From the NCBI GenBank assembly GCA_002337215.1, contig DDFO01000015.1, forward strand, positions 5,520-14,905: DNA of 9,386 bases, in the 5' to 3' direction. This stretch comes from Phycisphaerales bacterium UBA1926. Lineage in GTDB: Bacteria > Planctomycetota > Phycisphaerae > Phycisphaerales > UBA1924. Each line of letters starts with the position of its first letter. The first letter of the stretch is position 1. Below, one piece after another: positions 7,077-9,386 of this stretch. The position numbers and the translations under genes are program-made. The notes beneath the pieces were generated by a model. That model was given only the letters and a program-made list of their open reading frames with translations. It was not told the origin of the DNA and did no database searches.

Positions 7077-7109
7077 AAAAACCGCCGCGGGTCGGTAAAC
7101 CCGCGGCGG
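7077..7109 (-). terminator. Rho-independent terminator of the sigma factor gene
   Basis: A perfect 10-bp stem (CCGCCGCGGG at 7082-7091 with its complement at 7100-7109) and an 8-nt loop are followed on the minus strand by TTTTTC (7081-7076). It lies 44 bp after the sigma factor stop and before the next gene's promoter, so the sigma factor is probably transcribed alone. Confidence 0.88.
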
Positions 7110-7153
7110 ATTGGATTGTGGACGAGAACTCAGACGATCGGGAGCCGAAGGGC

Positions 7154-8107
7154 TCAGCCGATGTCGGCCGGGCTCAGGCGGAGGTTCCCAGCATCGTTGG
7201 TCTCGCTGGGTTCAGCCGCATCGGCGAAATCGCGGCGGAAGAACCGCGTCGGCTTCGCGTCCTGCAGCCGCTCGTTGAGCTTCTCGAGCGATTCATCAAC
7301 GATCTGACGCACGCGCTCACGGCTGATGCCGATCTCGTCGGCGATCTGCTTCAGCGTCAGGGGCTCGCGGCCATCGAGGCCGAAACGGAGCCGGAGGATC
7401 GTGCCCTCGCGGTCATCGATCGTCTCGAGCAGCCGACGGAGCACGTTGAGTTCCTCGCTCTGCAGCACGGATTCGTCGGGTGTCGACGTCCGCGAATCGG
7501 CGACGAGGTCCGCCATGCTCATCAGGTCACCGTCGCCGCCGTTGCCCTCCTGGGCCGGCGTGCGGAAGGCCTTGACCGCCCGCTTGATGATCTTGACCTT
7601 CTTGACGGGCAGTTCCATGCGCTCGGCGAGCTGCTCGACCGTGGGGGTCACCCCGATCTCACGCTCGAGCTCACGGCTCGCGACCTTCCACTTGGCGATC
7701 AGCTCGACCATGTAGGCCGGGATATGGATCGGCTGGCGGGCGTTGATCAACGCACGCTTGATCGCCTGCTTGATCCACCACGACGCATAGGTGCTGAAAC
7801 GGGCGCCCTGAGCGGGGTCGAAGCCCTCGACCGCCCGCATGAGCCCGATGTTGCCCTCTTCGATGATGTCCGAGAGGGTCAGCCCGCGGTTGGTGTAGTT
7901 CTTACCAATCGCGACGACAAGCCGAAGGTTGGCGCGGATCATCCGCTCGCGGGCCATCGGACAGTCATCGTTGATGATCGCCCAGCCGAGCTCGCGCTCT
8001 TCCTCGGCGGTCAGCAGAGCGACCTTATTAATGTCATCAAGATAGAGCTGAAGATCAGACTTCAGCCCGGGCGACCGACCGGTCGCGCGTGCATCGTTGC
8101 CACTCAC
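7154..8107 (-). CDS. RNA polymerase sigma factor, RpoD/SigA-like (sigma-70 family)
   Basis: This 317-residue sigma-70 factor lacks region 1.1. Region 1.2 is at about 18-45 ([23 protein letters not shown]). Region 2 is at about 55-130 ([37 protein letters not shown], then [22 protein letters not shown]). Region 3 follows with [12 protein letters not shown]. Region 4 is at about 220-282 ([32 protein letters not shown], the helix-turn-helix that reads the -35 box). A tail of about 35 residues after region 4 is unlike typical RpoD ends. By eye, Q114 matches E. coli Q437, the T440 position is Lys117, and the extended -10 contact E458 is conserved as Glu135. Translation starts at GTG 8107, after GGTAGGACAA, a close but imperfect ribosome site. 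It could be the primary factor or a group 2 paralogue; this window does not decide. Confidence 0.93.
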   Translation of the reverse strand: MSGNDARATGRSPGLKSDLQLYLDDINKVALLTAEEERELGWAIINDDCPMARERMIRANLRLVVAIGKNYTNRGLTLSDIIEEGNIGLMRAVEGFDPAQGARFSTYASWWIKQAIKRALINARQPIHIPAYMVELIAKWKVASRELEREIGVTPTVEQLAERMELPVKKVKIIKRAVKAFRTPAQEGNGGDGDLMSMADLVADSRTSTPDESVLQSEELNVLRRLLETIDDREGTILRLRFGLDGREPLTLKQIADEIGISRERVRQIVDESLEKLNERLQDAKPTRFFRRDFADAAEPSETNDAGNLRLSPADIG

Positions 8108-8211
8108 TTGTCCTACCCATCCTCACGACGGAAAATTCCGCCTCTTGACTCTCTCGGTCTTGTCTCTCGATCCTCGACTCCCACTCGCCGGGCGCCACAC
8201 CCGACTCCTGA

Positions 8212-8241
8212 ATGGTAACGAGAATCAACCGATCACTTCAA
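8212..8241 (-). promoter_or_regulatory. Candidate sigma-70 promoter for the sigma factor gene
   Basis: On the minus strand TTGAAG (8241-8236) and TACCAT (8217-8212) are 18 bp apart, a plausible -35/-10 pair. The predicted start near 8205 would give a leader of about 98 nt. Unlike the other promoters in the window it has a recognisable -35 box and lacks the TGn extension. Confidence 0.45.
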
Positions 8242-8284
8242 CCGCAAACACGAGCATTCACAGAGGTTTATCGTTCCGCTGATG

Positions 8285-8329
8285 CTCCTGATCGACCGTA
8301 CGGCAGTGCTTACCGCCCGGTTTCAGGAG
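8285..8329. repeat. Imperfect inverted repeat with inner palindrome
   Basis: CTCCTGA (8285-8291) pairs with TCAGGAG (8323-8329), and inside it ACCG (8295-8298) pairs with CGGT (8318-8321). The left arm overlaps the perfect 8-bp palindrome CCGTACGG (8296-8303). No T-run follows, so it is not a standard terminator. It may be an operator or a structured RNA leader; this is inference. Confidence 0.45.
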
Positions 8330-8337
8330 TTTATGCG

Positions 8338-8343
8338 TAAAAT
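8338..8343 (+). promoter_or_regulatory. Weak -10 candidate for the UVR-motif gene
   Basis: TAAAAT differs from TATAAT at one base and has a TG two bases upstream rather than one. No -35 box is visible at the proper spacing. If used, the leader would be about 90 nt. The gene itself has no clear Shine-Dalgarno sequence. Confidence 0.25.
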
Positions 8344-8439
8344 CATCGGCTGGCTCACGGTTTTGCTGGCAGAATCAATTTCTTGGTCCACAATATGCGG
8401 TTTGACCCTCTGAAGTAACGAACAATTCCCGATCGAAAA

Positions 8440-9315
8440 ATGACTGATCCGACGCCCGAGAACTTCGACCTTTCCCCCATCCTCGATGGGTGGCCCTTCG
8501 AGCCGGGCACGATCAATGTCCGCATCGTCCGAGGACTCGACCAACTCCCCAAGATCCAGGTCCGCCTCGATCTGGGAATCATCCAGATGAACATCGACGG
8601 CCGCCCCGACGGCCAGCACCCCCACGGCTTCTCCAGCCTCCTCGAGTACTTCGAGGCGCGGGCCGACGAGGCGGGTGACCCGGCCTTCTTCCATGAGTCC
8701 GATGATGAGGCCACGAGCAACGGCATCGGCACCGGGGCCTCGGAATCCGGTGATCCGGCCTACGCAGACGACGGCGAGAACGACGACGAGTACACGCCCG
8801 CATCGCTGAACCTCGACGCCGACACGTGCCGCGCCCTCCGAGAGGAAGCCGCCCAGTTCTACCACCGCTACGTCGCGCTTCTCGTGCTCGAGGATTTCGA
8901 GGGCGTAATCCGTGATACGTCGCGCAACCTGCGCGTCGCGGACCTGTGTCGCGAACACGCCGCCGATGACCGCGACCGCGCGATGCTCGAACAGGTTCGC
9001 CCCTACATCATCATGATGCGCACCCGAGCAATCGCGGGGCAGGCACTCAAAGACGACGTGCCCAAGGCCGCGATCGCCGCGGTGGACGACGGGCTCGAAT
9101 CGCTGCAAGCCCACTACGCCGAGACCGGCGAGCCCGAAGAGTTCGAGGGCTCCAGCGAGGCCCAGAGCCTGCGTGAGATGCGCGACGCGCTGGTGCCCAA
9201 ACTCCCGGTGAGCCAGAAGACCGAACTCCGCGAGAGGCTCCACGAGGCGATCCGCCGCGAGAACTACGAGCTCGCCGCGATCCTCCGCAACGAACTCCGC
9301 ATGCTGGGCGACTGA
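8440..9315 (+). CDS. UVR (UvrB/UvrC) motif protein of unknown function
   Basis: This is a 291-residue acidic, soluble protein with no signal peptide. Residues about 10-72 form a compact N-terminal region (ILDGWPFEPGTINVRIV, KIQVRLDLGIIQMNIDGRP, FSSLLEYFEAR) that I do not recognise as a named domain. A Gly/Asp/Glu-rich linker (about 77-120) follows, then a helical region (about 123-225) with repeat-like helices. The C-terminal 261-291 is a UVR motif, with LRERLHEAIRRENYELAAILRNELRML at 263-289. In UvrB and UvrC this helical hairpin mediates their contact, and it also occurs in McsA/ClpC-related regulators. Only two cysteines (C130, C170) are present and there are no CxxC pairs, so it is not a McsA zinc-finger protein. 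No nuclease or helicase domain is seen, so a repair role is not established. It is divergent from the sigma factor. ATG 8440 follows GATCGAAAA without a ribosome site. Confidence 0.85.
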   Translation: MTDPTPENFDLSPILDGWPFEPGTINVRIVRGLDQLPKIQVRLDLGIIQMNIDGRPDGQHPHGFSSLLEYFEARADEAGDPAFFHESDDEATSNGIGTGASESGDPAYADDGENDDEYTPASLNLDADTCRALREEAAQFYHRYVALLVLEDFEGVIRDTSRNLRVADLCREHAADDRDRAMLEQVRPYIIMMRTRAIAGQALKDDVPKAAIAAVDDGLESLQAHYAETGEPEEFEGSSEAQSLREMRDALVPKLPVSQKTELRERLHEAIRRENYELAAILRNELRMLGD

Positions 9316-9386
9316 CCGAGATCCGCCTACGAACGCCCCGCCTTCCGCGCGTGGATCGTCAGCAGCGTCAAGTCCGACGGCGTCAC
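9316..9386. other. Unassigned right edge, possibly the end of a gene
   Basis: The minus strand reads openly from the window edge as VTPSDLTLLTIHARKAGRS and stops at TAG (9329-9327), which could be the last 19 codons of a convergent gene. The plus strand is also open after the TGA at 9313-9315, in the same frame (SAYERPAFRAWIVSSVKSDG), with equally G/C-ending codons but no start codon. The stretch is too short to choose between them. Confidence 0.25.

Larger units (their letters stand above)
8108..8439. other. Divergent intergenic regulatory region
   Basis: About 330 bp separate the start codons of the sigma factor (minus) and the UVR-motif gene (plus). No convincing gene lies here. The stretch from about 8210 to 8440 is visibly more AT-rich than its surroundings. 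It holds a minus-strand promoter candidate (8212-8241), a plus-strand TAAAAT hexamer (8338-8343), and a nested inverted repeat (8285-8329) that includes the palindrome CCGTACGG. Confidence 0.6.

Noticed and set aside
5392..7077. A 561-codon open frame on the + strand opposite the secreted protein gene
   Set aside because: Its translation is Arg/Pro/Asp/His-rich with no domain, and the opposite strand has a signal peptide, a promoter and natural composition. Long antisense frames are expected at this GC content.
7118..8218. A 366-codon + strand open frame opposite the sigma factor
   Set aside because: It reads through the sigma factor gene in antisense, which has unmistakable sigma-70 motifs.

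Overview
The window is GC-rich (clearly above 60% by eye), with strongly G/C-ending codons. The gene content points to a planctomycete, probably of the Phycisphaerae type: a secreted protein with a dockerin-like calcium-loop tail, planctomycete-style secreted proteins of unknown function, a tandem-ACT protein, a TlpA-type exported thioredoxin, a compact RpoD-like sigma factor and a UVR-motif protein. The taxonomic call is an inference from protein character, not from a marker gene. I see no insertion sequence, phage gene, CRISPR array, tRNA or rRNA.

Layout. Left part (+ strand): the 3' end of a secreted protein with a C-terminal dockerin-like domain (1-855) is followed by a full-length lipoprotein paralogue without the dockerin (919-2292). 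The two form a tandem duplication whose copies have different means of attachment. Next come a tandem-ACT protein (2354-2830) and an exported TlpA-like thioredoxin with a helical C-terminal extension (start at 3072, or possibly 2940, to 4190). A perfect 12-bp stem-loop (4241-4269) ends this block and serves the convergent block as well.

Middle part (- strand, read from right to left): an RpoD-like sigma factor (8107-7154) has its own Rho-independent terminator with a T-run (7109-7077). It is followed by an unrecognised secreted protein (6984-5365) and, 59 bp further, thioredoxin reductase trxB (5305-4298). The last two probably form one transcript. Right part: a divergent, relatively AT-rich intergenic region of about 330 bp with several dyad symmetries (8108-8439) separates the sigma factor from a + strand UVR-motif protein (8440-9315). 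The last about 70 bases are too short to assign.

The most notable signal is regulatory. Three genes or candidate starts have the same arrangement, TGnTACnnT followed by exactly 6 nt and then ATG: at 904-921, 2925-2942, and on the minus strand 6999-6982. This is what leaderless transcripts driven by extended -10 promoters without a -35 box would look like. A fourth extended -10 (2318-2326) instead lies upstream of a short leader with a Shine-Dalgarno sequence. In the TlpA-like gene the leaderless ATG is in frame with, and 44 codons upstream of, a second start with a good Shine-Dalgarno sequence and a signal peptide, so two protein forms are possible. No defence system, transposon or biosynthetic cluster is visible, and the genes do not obviously form a single pathway.
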